Assembly: GCA_009918425.1 (NCBI GenBank)
Contig: RGEC01000119.1
Span: 1 to 6,931, forward strand
DNA: 6,931 nt
Reading direction: 5' to 3'
Source of the DNA: Bacteroidota bacterium
GTDB taxonomy: Bacteria > Bacteroidota > Bacteroidia > NS11-12g > UBA955
The notes below the pieces were generated by a model. That model worked only from the letters and a program-made list of their open reading frames with translations. It was not told the DNA's origin and made no database searches. Both the position numbers and the translations under genes were made by a program. This document shows positions 1 through 5,671 of the stretch, piece after piece. The stretch's first letter is position 1, and every line of letters starts with the position of its first letter.

Positions 1-497
1 GCTGCGTTTGGTGTGATGTTAAAGAATCATGGGATGCTGGTGCGCACCCGGTTTTGCAGGTTTCTGAGCTTGCAGATGCTGCCGCCGCTTCCGGAGCATT
101 ATGCTGTGTGATAACAGGTGGCGAACCTGCTATGTATGATCTGACTGAATTGAGTGCAGCTCTAAGGGAAAAAGGACTGCGGGTGCATATTGAAACTTCT
201 GCGGCACATCCGGTTCGCGGGCACTTTGACTGGGTTTGTATCTCACCCAAAAAATTTAAATTTCCATTGGAAGAAGAATTGAAAAATGCGGGTGAGTTAA
301 AGATTGTAGTATTTAACAAAAGTGATTTTGAGTGGGCTGAAATGTGGATAGACAAGGTGAATGAAGAATGTGTTTGTCTGCTACAGCCTGAATGGGATAA
401 ACGCGAACATGTTATTCCATTGATAGTGGATTATGTAAAATTAAATCCCCGCTGGAAAATTTCCCTTCAAACACACAAATATTTAGGGGTGCCCTGA
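1..497 (+). CDS. queE: 7-carboxy-7-deazaguanine synthase (QueE), 5'-truncated by window edge
   Basis: QueE is a radical SAM enzyme that converts 6-carboxy-5,6,7,8-tetrahydropterin to 7-carboxy-7-deazaguanine, a step towards preQ0 and queuosine in tRNA. The reading frame is open from base 3, and 164 residues plus a TGA stop are visible. It enters inside the iron-sulfur cluster motif: CVWCDVKESW at visible residues 1-10 supplies the last two cysteines of CX3CX2C, with the first upstream of the window. TGGEP (visible residues 38-42) is the SAM-contacting motif. SPKKFKFP and the C-terminal SLQTHKYLGVP are conserved blocks I recognise from Bacteroidota QueE. Roughly 40 N-terminal residues should be missing, since homologues are about 200 residues long. 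The TTG at 54 is an internal leucine, not a start. No other queuosine gene is visible. The family call is firm. Confidence 0.93.
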   Translation, partial: CVWCDVKESWDAGAHPVLQVSELADAAAASGALCCVITGGEPAMYDLTELSAALREKGLRVHIETSAAHPVRGHFDWVCISPKKFKFPLEEELKNAGELKIVVFNKSDFEWAEMWIDKVNEECVCLLQPEWDKREHVIPLIVDYVKLNPRWKISLQTHKYLGVP

Positions 498-567
498 CGT
501 TTTCTAATTTTCAGGCCAAACGATTTGTGTGTGTGAAAAATGTAACGGGATAGTATTTATTCTGATT

Positions 568-575
568 TAATTTTG
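568..575 (+). promoter_or_regulatory. Possible Bacteroidota -7 box (TAATTTTG) directly before the serine hydrolase gene
   Basis: The octamer fits the Bacteroidota -7 consensus TAnnTTTG exactly and ends four bases before the ATG at 580. A transcript starting the usual few bases downstream would begin at or next to the start codon. No TTG or TTTG sits at the expected 17-23 base distance upstream; the nearest TTTG, at 524-527, is 40 bases away. The region is AT-rich, so a chance match is quite possible. Confidence 0.3.
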
Positions 576-579
576 TGAT

Positions 580-1686
580 ATGTCATTTTCGTGGTGGATT
601 CGGTTTTTGTGGGTTTTTACTGCAATTACGGCATTTGCCATGCCCGGGCCCGGCCCGATTCCTTCCAAATATTATGATTTGTCCAGATACAGGCATTTCT
701 CGGATAGTACCGAATATAAAATAGCATCGTTTTTTAAAGGGCATCATAAATCAGGGATTTTCAACGGAACGTATTTCTTTTTTCGCAATGACAGTATCAC
801 ACAGGGAGCCCTTGGCTATGCCAATTTTGGCAAACCGGATACACTCATTAATGATGATCTGTTCCAACTGGCTTCAGTTAGTAAAACAATAACCGGAGTA
901 GCAATTATGATGCTGCAGCAGGATGGGCTTTTATTGATTGATGATAGTGTTCACTGGTATATACCCGAACTCAGCAGGCGCAATCTTACCATTCGCAATT
1001 TGATGTGCCACATGAGTGGCCTGCCAGATTATTTTTATTTCAAAACATATGGGCCAAATCAGTCAGCACATCTTAAAAATGCTGATATTGTTGTTCAAAT
1101 TAATCAACAAAGTGAAAGAGATTTCGCTGAACCAGGAACTGCCTATTCATATTGCAATACCAATTATGCACTTTTGGCTTATATAGTAGAACGTCTAACG
1201 GGTATGGATTTTAGGCAGTATGCCAGAAAAAATATTTTTGAACCCAGCGGTATGAGATTTACGCATATTTGTAATCACGATTCTGTGCCTTTGTTTAACT
1301 ACCCGGTTCAAGGTTATGATAAAAAGAGGGTTTTCTCAGATAATCCGCAAAATGGCACTACCGGAGATAAAGGTGTTTATTCAAACGGGGTGGAGATGTT
1401 TTTTTTAGACCGTGCCTTAAGAGGAAATTACTTGTTAAATCAAAGCAGTAAAGATTTGATGTGGACACCACAGGTGCAGGTTTCTGCGGATGGAGCCTCA
1501 TATGCGCTGGGATGGCGTGTGAAGTTTATAAATGGGCAAAAGTGGGTTTTTCACAACGGTTGGTGGAAAGGTTTCAGAACTTATTTTTGGCGCTGTCTGG
1601 ATGAAGATAAAGGATTTGTAGTGTTAACAAATCATGTTTACGGGCCCTTTTTACGGACGGTAGAAATGGTGGGTCTTTTGAAATGA
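580..1686 (+). CDS. Exported serine hydrolase, class C beta-lactamase/penicillin-binding fold
   Basis: This 368-residue protein belongs to the beta-lactamase-related serine hydrolases (Pfam Beta-lactamase type), which include D-Ala-D-Ala peptidases, esterases and class C-like enzymes. The N-terminus is a Trp-rich hydrophobic segment (residues 5-20) ending in Ala-Phe-Ala, a plausible signal peptidase I site before Met21, so export to the periplasm or beyond is inferred. The catalytic motifs are in order: SVSK at 99-102 (nucleophile Ser99, Lys102), YCN at 191-193 (the YxN motif), and HNG at 325-327 in place of the KTG box, as is common in the esterase/peptidase-like members. Other family blocks are HMSGLPD (144-150) and GDKGVYSNG (262-270). 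Length is normal for a single-domain member. The substrate cannot be read from sequence and the HNG box does not specifically indicate beta-lactam resistance. It follows queE on the same strand after 82 bases, perhaps with its own promoter. Confidence 0.88.
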   Translation: MSFSWWIRFLWVFTAITAFAMPGPGPIPSKYYDLSRYRHFSDSTEYKIASFFKGHHKSGIFNGTYFFFRNDSITQGALGYANFGKPDTLINDDLFQLASVSKTITGVAIMMLQQDGLLLIDDSVHWYIPELSRRNLTIRNLMCHMSGLPDYFYFKTYGPNQSAHLKNADIVVQINQQSERDFAEPGTAYSYCNTNYALLAYIVERLTGMDFRQYARKNIFEPSGMRFTHICNHDSVPLFNYPVQGYDKKRVFSDNPQNGTTGDKGVYSNGVEMFFLDRALRGNYLLNQSSKDLMWTPQVQVSADGASYALGWRVKFINGQKWVFHNGWWKGFRTYFWRCLDEDKGFVVLTNHVYGPFLRTVEMVGLLK

Positions 1687-1696
1687 AATTTAAAGG

Positions 1697-1738
1697 CAAG
1701 GCAGCACAGTCTTTTGTGCCAATAAAGCAACTGCCTTG
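1697..1738. terminator. Possible hairpin in the convergent gap (bidirectional terminator candidate)
   Basis: CAAGGCAG (1697-1704) is perfectly complementary to CTGCCTTG (1731-1738), an 8-base stem. Inside the loop, GCACA (1704-1708) can alternatively pair with TGTGC (1715-1719) around a 6-base loop. The element lies between the converging ends of the serine hydrolase and the SRPBCC gene, where a shared terminator would be expected. There is no clean U-tract on either side. The minus-strand transcript would continue into a loosely U-rich stretch (complement of 1681-1694). It is a position-based suggestion only. Confidence 0.35.
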
Positions 1739-1751
1739 GTTGAGCCATTAA

Positions 1752-2129
1752 TTACTCAAAAAAATCCAACAGCGATGCCATATAGGTGTCATCCCAGCCT
1801 GTAGTAATATCATCCCAGGCTTCCTCGGGTATGTTGGTATGCCTCACTTCCACACTACAGCCTTTTTTGTGCGGATGCAGTTTTATTGTTACTTCACTGG
1901 GGCTATCTGAATCACCAAAATCCCAGTGTTGCACAATTTTATGGTTGGGTTCAAATAGAATATTTTTACCGGTGATACCTCCATCAAAAATGCTGAATGG
2001 TGTTTCGGGTTCAGTTCGCATTTCAATATTTTCTCCTGCCCAAAGCGAAAGACTTGGGGCATAGGTAAGGGCCATATATACTTCTTCCGGTGGCGCAGGG
2101 ATGATGTAATAGTTCTTAAAATCCGGCAT
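1752..2129 (-). CDS. SRPBCC/AHSA1-like (START-fold) small protein
   Basis: This 125-residue protein has the pattern of the SRPBCC superfamily, activator-of-Hsp90-ATPase (AHSA1)-like branch: a first strand and helix (YYIIPAPPEEVYMALT, residues 7-22), a Trp in the following helix/loop (LWAGENIEMRTEP), the central FSIFDGGITGKNILFEPNHKI hairpins, a QHWDFGD strand, and a final helix with EEAWDDITTGW (102-112) and a C-terminal LLDFF. The fold forms a hydrophobic ligand cavity; most bacterial AHSA1-like proteins have no proven ligand. No signal peptide or membrane segment is visible, so it is probably cytoplasmic. Its ATG overlaps the stop of the preceding surface-protein gene (TAATG), which suggests translational coupling. 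The length is slightly short but complete for the domain. The family is fairly sure, the function unknown. Confidence 0.82.
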   Translation of the reverse strand: MPDFKNYYIIPAPPEEVYMALTYAPSLSLWAGENIEMRTEPETPFSIFDGGITGKNILFEPNHKIVQHWDFGDSDSPSEVTIKLHPHKKGCSVEVRHTNIPEEAWDDITTGWDDTYMASLLDFFE

Positions 2130-3124
2130 TATCGTATTATTTCTATAATGTGTCTACTTGTCTCTTCGTTATTGGTAAATACAACTACATACATACCCGT
2201 ATGTTGGCTGATTTTAAGGGTGTTTTCGCCAATATGTATTTTCCATGATACGATTTTGACGCCTGAAATATCATACAGTGAAAGGTTTCCTTGTCCTTTT
2301 GAATAAACATTTAATTCATATGCGTACAAAGGATTAGGCCCTATTTTTATAGACGAAATATAATTTTTTGTGTTTTTTTGAATAGACAGTTTCGTGTGAA
2401 TAACACCCACCGCATCCAGGTCAAAACCGCCCGAAGGGAAAGGAGTAGGCCATGGGTCATTTATTTTATTCCCTTTTGAATCGCGTGTGGCAAATTTTGG
2501 GGTAAGACTACCAACAACATCTCGTATCCTCACATGCGTTATGTTTGAAATATCTATACCGGCAGAATCCTTCAAATCTTCCAAATCAAAGGGAGAACCG
2601 AATCCTGCACGGTATTTCCCTGCCAGATTGTGTATCTTTTCAGGAAACGTATACCCAAATGCCCCGGTTTGTTTTATGGTATCGGTAAGGCTAACCGCCG
2701 GAAATCGGACAAAATATTTGCCGTCACTGCTAACTTCCACGAACGCGAGTTCAAGAAAAGTATCCAGAAAGCTGTTTTCAAAAATGGCAAAGTCCCACCC
2801 GGGTCCATTGGTAATGGGTGCGTCGAATGTGAGTGTGGCTATTCCACCGTCGCCAAAGCTCAGAATGCCGTTTTGTAAAGCGGGTCCCAGTGCAGATTGT
2901 GGTGTTCCCGCATCCGCAAAACCACTGTCCGGTTGAGAAATATCCCTCAATCCGCGGGTTACTTCACAACCTGTTGCCCAGTCTACAAAACAAATACTAT
3001 CATATTTAAGGGCTGTACTGCCTGGTTTACCTGCAGCAGGGGCAAACTGAGATGTGCCAGTATTAATGCCACACACTGCAGTAATTAATAGTAACTGAAA
3101 TTTGAATATTATTTGTTTAAGCAT
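2129..3124 (-). CDS. Secreted/surface protein with T9SS type A C-terminal sorting domain
   Basis: The 331-residue product starts with a signal peptide (hydrophobic residues 5-20). Cleavage is plausible around TSQ (24-26); the TAVC at 15-18 is a poor lipobox. The main body (about 35-243) belongs to a beta-rich surface-protein family recognisable from SFGDGGIATLTFDAPI (89-104), NGPGWDFAIFENSF (106-119), ELAFVEVSSDGKYFVRFPA (125-143), LAGKYRAGFGSPFDLEDL (167-184), THVRIRDVVGS (196-206) and SGGFDLDAVGVI (231-242). Cys45 and Cys53 could form a disulfide. A short linker leads to a T9SS type A sorting domain (about 258-331): GPNP, then LSLYDISGVKIVSW, and HTGMYVVVFTNNE near the end. It is therefore expected to cross the outer membrane through the PorSS/T9SS and be anchored or released. 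The ligand is unknown. I recall relatives near TonB-dependent receptors in Bacteroidota, but none is present here. It lies 16 bases after ftcD and overlaps the next gene by one base. Confidence 0.85.
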   Translation of the reverse strand: MLKQIIFKFQLLLITAVCGINTGTSQFAPAAGKPGSTALKYDSICFVDWATGCEVTRGLRDISQPDSGFADAGTPQSALGPALQNGILSFGDGGIATLTFDAPITNGPGWDFAIFENSFLDTFLELAFVEVSSDGKYFVRFPAVSLTDTIKQTGAFGYTFPEKIHNLAGKYRAGFGSPFDLEDLKDSAGIDISNITHVRIRDVVGSLTPKFATRDSKGNKINDPWPTPFPSGGFDLDAVGVIHTKLSIQKNTKNYISSIKIGPNPLYAYELNVYSKGQGNLSLYDISGVKIVSWKIHIGENTLKISQHTGMYVVVFTNNEETSRHIIEIIR

Positions 3125-3140
3125 CGTGAATGCTTGTATA

Positions 3141-4832
3141 TCATCCTTTCAGGCGGTTTTCAACTTCCGATATTATGGCATTGCAGGCACTGCGTCCATT
3201 CGTCATAAGTATCTCAGCCTTCGCTCTAATGGCTGCTCCCCATACTTTGTCTTCCAGTCCCTGTGCATTAATCAAAACATTCATCCATGCCCCTTGCATA
3301 GCGGTAAGGAGACAAGCTGCGCCTACACCTGCATCACTTAGCGAATTGGGATTCCCTTTTTTTACCATTTCCTGAACCAGAGGGATGGCTTCCACAGCGG
3401 TTTCTAAGGTTTTAAAAGGAACTTCTGTTGCATATTTGCTCGCACTTTGTATGGCCGTTTTTCTGGCAGACTTTTGCTCTTCGGTTTCTTTGGGCAATCC
3501 AAATGCCGTCATAATCGCATTAAATGCGCGGGTATCCTCATCCACGAGTGCCAGCAGCTTGTCTTTAAGTTGTTGACCTTTTACTGCCCATGGACTAAAC
3601 TCAGAAGTTCTCTCTTCCCAGCCTCGTTTGGAAGCTGAAAGGTTGGCTACCATGGTACCCAGCGCAACACCGAACGCGCCCACAGCAGCGGCTACCGAAC
3701 CGCCCCCGGGTGCGGGACTATCAGCAGCAGTTTCATTGGCAAAAGACTTAACTGACATGGAAATTAGTTTTTCATCCAGTTCATCCTTAAGTAGGTATTC
3801 AATGATTTTCTTTTGCGGATCGAAGGGGCCCAGCTCATCCAGTCCCATGCTTTTTACGGCTGACCAGATAAGTTCTTCTTCGCTTACTCCTGTGCTTAAA
3901 CCCTGTTTTTCCAGAAAATACTTTCCGGCCGCCAGCATGGGCTGCAGAGGGATAAGCCCCACAAGTTCACTTCCGGTTACGCGTGCGCCTCGTTCGTCGG
4001 CACTTTTTCTGCATTCCTCAAATACTTGATGCAGCGGTGTTTCGCGGCAATTTGTAAGATTAATGCTAATTTGTGCCATCCGGTACTCTTCAATGTACCA
4101 GCCAATGGCTTTTACATATTTTAGTTTGCCCGGAATTCTTACGGGTTCTCCATTTTCATCGGTTTTAATTTTTCCGGAATAAGGGTTGCCTTCTCTTACT
4201 ACACGTCCGGCTTCTCGCACATCAAATGCAATTCGGTTGGCAATTCGGGTGCTTTTGGTGTTTAGGTTTACATTATATGCAATCAAAAAATCTCTGGCGC
4301 CAATAACCGTGCCACCGGCGGTTGCATTAAAGGTAGCCGGGCCAAAGTCTGGTTTCCACTCCGGTTGTTTTATTTTATCAAAAAATCCTTCGTATTCTCC
4401 GGCTCGGATGATGCTTAAGTTACTGCGTTTCTTATCCTGCTGAGCATATTCATAAAGATAAGTGGGGATCTGCAGCTCTTCACCAACCCGCTTGGCCAGC
4501 TTTACCGCCCAGGCAGCGGTTTCTTCCATGGAAATGCCCTGAATTGGAATTAGTGGACAAACATCGGTAGCACCCATGCGCGGGTGTTCACCTTTGTGTT
4601 TGCTCATATCTATCAGTTGTGCTGCTTTGCGCATACTGCGAAATGCTGCTTCAATCACATTTTCAGGTTCGCCTACAAATGTTACTACCGTGCGGTTGGT
4701 CGCCTTTCCGGGATCTACATCCAAAAGGCGCACACCATCTACAGATTCAATTTCATCGGTAATCTGTTTTATAATACCGGCATCACGGCCTTCACTAAAA
4801 TTGGGAACACATTCTATGAGCTGTTTGTGCAT
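3141..4832 (-). CDS. ftcD: Bifunctional glutamate formimidoyltransferase / formimidotetrahydrofolate cyclodeaminase
   Basis: This enzyme transfers the formimino group of N-formimino-L-glutamate (from histidine breakdown) to tetrahydrofolate, then deaminates it to 5,10-methenyl-THF plus ammonia. The 563 residues carry the formimidoyltransferase N-subdomain (about 1-180; CVPNFSEGR at 8-16, and GEHPRMGATD at 81-90 whose His83 matches the catalytic histidine near position 82 of the mammalian enzyme), its C-subdomain (about 181-300; KAIGWYIEEY at 241-250), a linker, and the cyclodeaminase domain (about 355-545; DSPAPGGGSVAA at 371-382, DEDTRAFNAIM at 431-441, SDAGVGAACL at 499-508). The single-chain fusion has the mammalian FTCD arrangement. 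A loop at about 211-236 seems longer than in mammals and may account for the extra length. No hut genes are in view. The start fits the family N-terminus and lies just after a promoter-like motif. Confidence 0.95.
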   Translation of the reverse strand: MHKQLIECVPNFSEGRDAGIIKQITDEIESVDGVRLLDVDPGKATNRTVVTFVGEPENVIEAAFRSMRKAAQLIDMSKHKGEHPRMGATDVCPLIPIQGISMEETAAWAVKLAKRVGEELQIPTYLYEYAQQDKKRSNLSIIRAGEYEGFFDKIKQPEWKPDFGPATFNATAGGTVIGARDFLIAYNVNLNTKSTRIANRIAFDVREAGRVVREGNPYSGKIKTDENGEPVRIPGKLKYVKAIGWYIEEYRMAQISINLTNCRETPLHQVFEECRKSADERGARVTGSELVGLIPLQPMLAAGKYFLEKQGLSTGVSEEELIWSAVKSMGLDELGPFDPQKKIIEYLLKDELDEKLISMSVKSFANETAADSPAPGGGSVAAAVGAFGVALGTMVANLSASKRGWEERTSEFSPWAVKGQQLKDKLLALVDEDTRAFNAIMTAFGLPKETEEQKSARKTAIQSASKYATEVPFKTLETAVEAIPLVQEMVKKGNPNSLSDAGVGAACLLTAMQGAWMNVLINAQGLEDKVWGAAIRAKAEILMTNGRSACNAIISEVENRLKG

Positions 4833-4836
4833 GCTG

Positions 4837-4865
4837 CAAAGGTATTAAGGTTTGCTGATTTGCAA
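4837..4865 (-). promoter_or_regulatory. Candidate Bacteroidota promoter for ftcD, overlapping the end of the SatD-like gene
   Basis: Read on the minus strand, TTG (4865-4863), 18 bases, then TACCTTTG (4844-4837) matches the Bacteroidota pattern TTG-N17-23-TAnnTTTG. It is the best promoter match in the window. The upstream box lies inside the last codons of the SatD-like gene, and the -7 box starts just after that gene's stop. The ftcD ATG (4832) is only four bases past the box, so a start site at or beside the ATG is predicted. It would let ftcD and the downstream genes be transcribed independently of the first gene. Confidence 0.55.
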
Positions 4866-5525
4866 TGATATATCAGTACTGACTGCGTTTTCTGTAAGCA
4901 GCCTGCCTGAAAGTAATATTTCTCTTATGCTGAAATATTCCTGCATCTGAAGGCTGCGGTATTTGCGCCATGTCTGAGGGCGTGCAATGTTGAGTGCTTC
5001 AGCGGCGAATTTGTAATCATAGCCATCCAGATACAAAGTCAGAATTTCTTTATCACGCTTGATGTTCCAGTTGTTGATTACAAAATCCCAAAGGCATAAT
5101 CCATGTAGCAGATAGAAATCATCTACACGGTCTCCTGTTTTTATAAAGAAACGATTTTTTAATTTTTCTTTCTGAAGCGCCTCCCTCAGCCTTGGGAGTT
5201 CTTTGCCGCCAATGATCGGATTTTTGTTTTCATCTTTGATTGTTGGAAAAGCACCGCTGCAGATACTCCAGTGCATAACAGGGCCCAGCCCTTTTTGTAT
5301 AAGTTCTTCTTCCAGAAAAATCATGGCACAGATGGCGTCAGCTGAAGTGTGAAACAATCCGCTCACCTCACTACCATAAGTGAGTTTGAATGGCAACAGA
5401 TTCCTTTTTTTAATTCGCTTGTTAACGGAAAGGATACTTTCAGCCAGTATGCGACCTGCTATCCCCGTAATTTTCTCTGATTTTAGAATTCTTCCTAGAA
5501 CAATATAACTAATATGAGGTGACAT
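4845..5525 (-). CDS. SatD-like protein with C-terminal helix-turn-helix
   Basis: The 226-residue product resembles the SatD family. It opens with a short beta strand and loop (YIVLGRILKSEKITG, 7-21). A long helix follows (about 22-40), then strand-turn-strand FKLTYGSEVSGLF (46-58), a helix rich in I/L/E (62-78), MHWSICSGAFPT (84-95) and an IGGKELPRLREAL block (105-117). The C-terminus (about 158-200: KEILTLYLDGYDYKFAAEALNI, then RPQTWRKYRSLQMQEYFSIREIL) matches the family's helix-turn-helix-like tail. SatD function is not established; I know it only as a family first named in streptococcal sat loci. Typical members, as I recall them, have GD in the first loop and GDEFQG in the second. Here these read GR (11-12) and GSEVSG (51-56). 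There is no signal peptide or membrane segment. It is first in the minus-strand cluster, 12 bases before ftcD. Confidence 0.7.
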   Translation of the reverse strand: MSPHISYIVLGRILKSEKITGIAGRILAESILSVNKRIKKRNLLPFKLTYGSEVSGLFHTSADAICAMIFLEEELIQKGLGPVMHWSICSGAFPTIKDENKNPIIGGKELPRLREALQKEKLKNRFFIKTGDRVDDFYLLHGLCLWDFVINNWNIKRDKEILTLYLDGYDYKFAAEALNIARPQTWRKYRSLQMQEYFSIREILLSGRLLTENAVSTDISLQISKP

Positions 5526-5671
5526 AATGTGTAATAACTATTTAATAGCAAATAAAGTATAAATAATCAAAAAATGATAATAAAATATTTTCAGATAAGG
5601 AAATCTATGGCAAAGGATTTCTGAAAGTATACAACTGCAGTTCAAATCCGTTAATTTTGCAGCCCTCGTTT
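5526..5671. other. AT-rich divergent intergenic region
   Basis: These 146 bases separate the start of the minus-strand cluster from the start of the glmM-type gene, so both must be promoted from here. The left half (5526-5600) is very AT-rich. On the minus strand, TTTATTTG (5556-5549) is a one-mismatch -7 box about 23 bases before the SatD-like ATG. No well-spaced TTG accompanies it (the TTG at 5570-5568 is only 11 bases away), so that promoter is weakly supported. The right half holds the glmM-side -7 box listed separately. No RNA gene, riboswitch or convincing small gene is seen. Confidence 0.6.
5652..5659 (+). promoter_or_regulatory. Candidate -7 box (TAATTTTG) of the glmM-type gene
   Basis: TAATTTTG fits TAnnTTTG exactly and is followed by CAGC, the same four bases that follow the ftcD box on the other strand. 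It ends 12 bases before the ATG at 5672, so a transcript with a leader of only about 5-10 bases is predicted. A TTG at the expected upstream spacing is missing; the region 5629-5634 reads ATACAA. The position in a divergent gap with no other good candidate supports it. Confidence 0.5.

Noticed and set aside
498..522. CGTTT / AAACG inverted repeat after the queE stop, considered as a terminator
   Set aside because: A 5-base stem with a 15-base loop and no following U-tract is not convincing.
527..534. Short GTGTGTGTG run between queE and the serine hydrolase gene
   Set aside because: Only about four repeat units; too short to call a functional or phase-variable repeat.
580..1686. Calling the serine hydrolase an AmpC-type beta-lactamase or resistance gene
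   Set aside because: SxxK and YxN are shared by the whole superfamily. The third box is HNG rather than KTG and there is no ampR-like neighbour, so resistance is unsupported.
2487..2936. A 149-codon plus-strand open frame opposite the surface-protein gene
   Set aside because: The minus-strand frame carries conserved family blocks, a signal peptide and a sorting domain across the same bases. The plus-strand product resembles nothing.
3628..4029. A 133-codon plus-strand open frame inside ftcD
   Set aside because: It is antisense to the linker and cyclodeaminase region of ftcD, Ser/Pro-rich with no recognisable domain, and has no promoter.
4836..4855. Inverted repeat GCAAA / TTTGC over the ftcD promoter, considered as an operator
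   Set aside because: Arms of five bases with a 10-base spacer are too short in AT-rich DNA, and one arm is explained by the TTTG of the -7 box itself.
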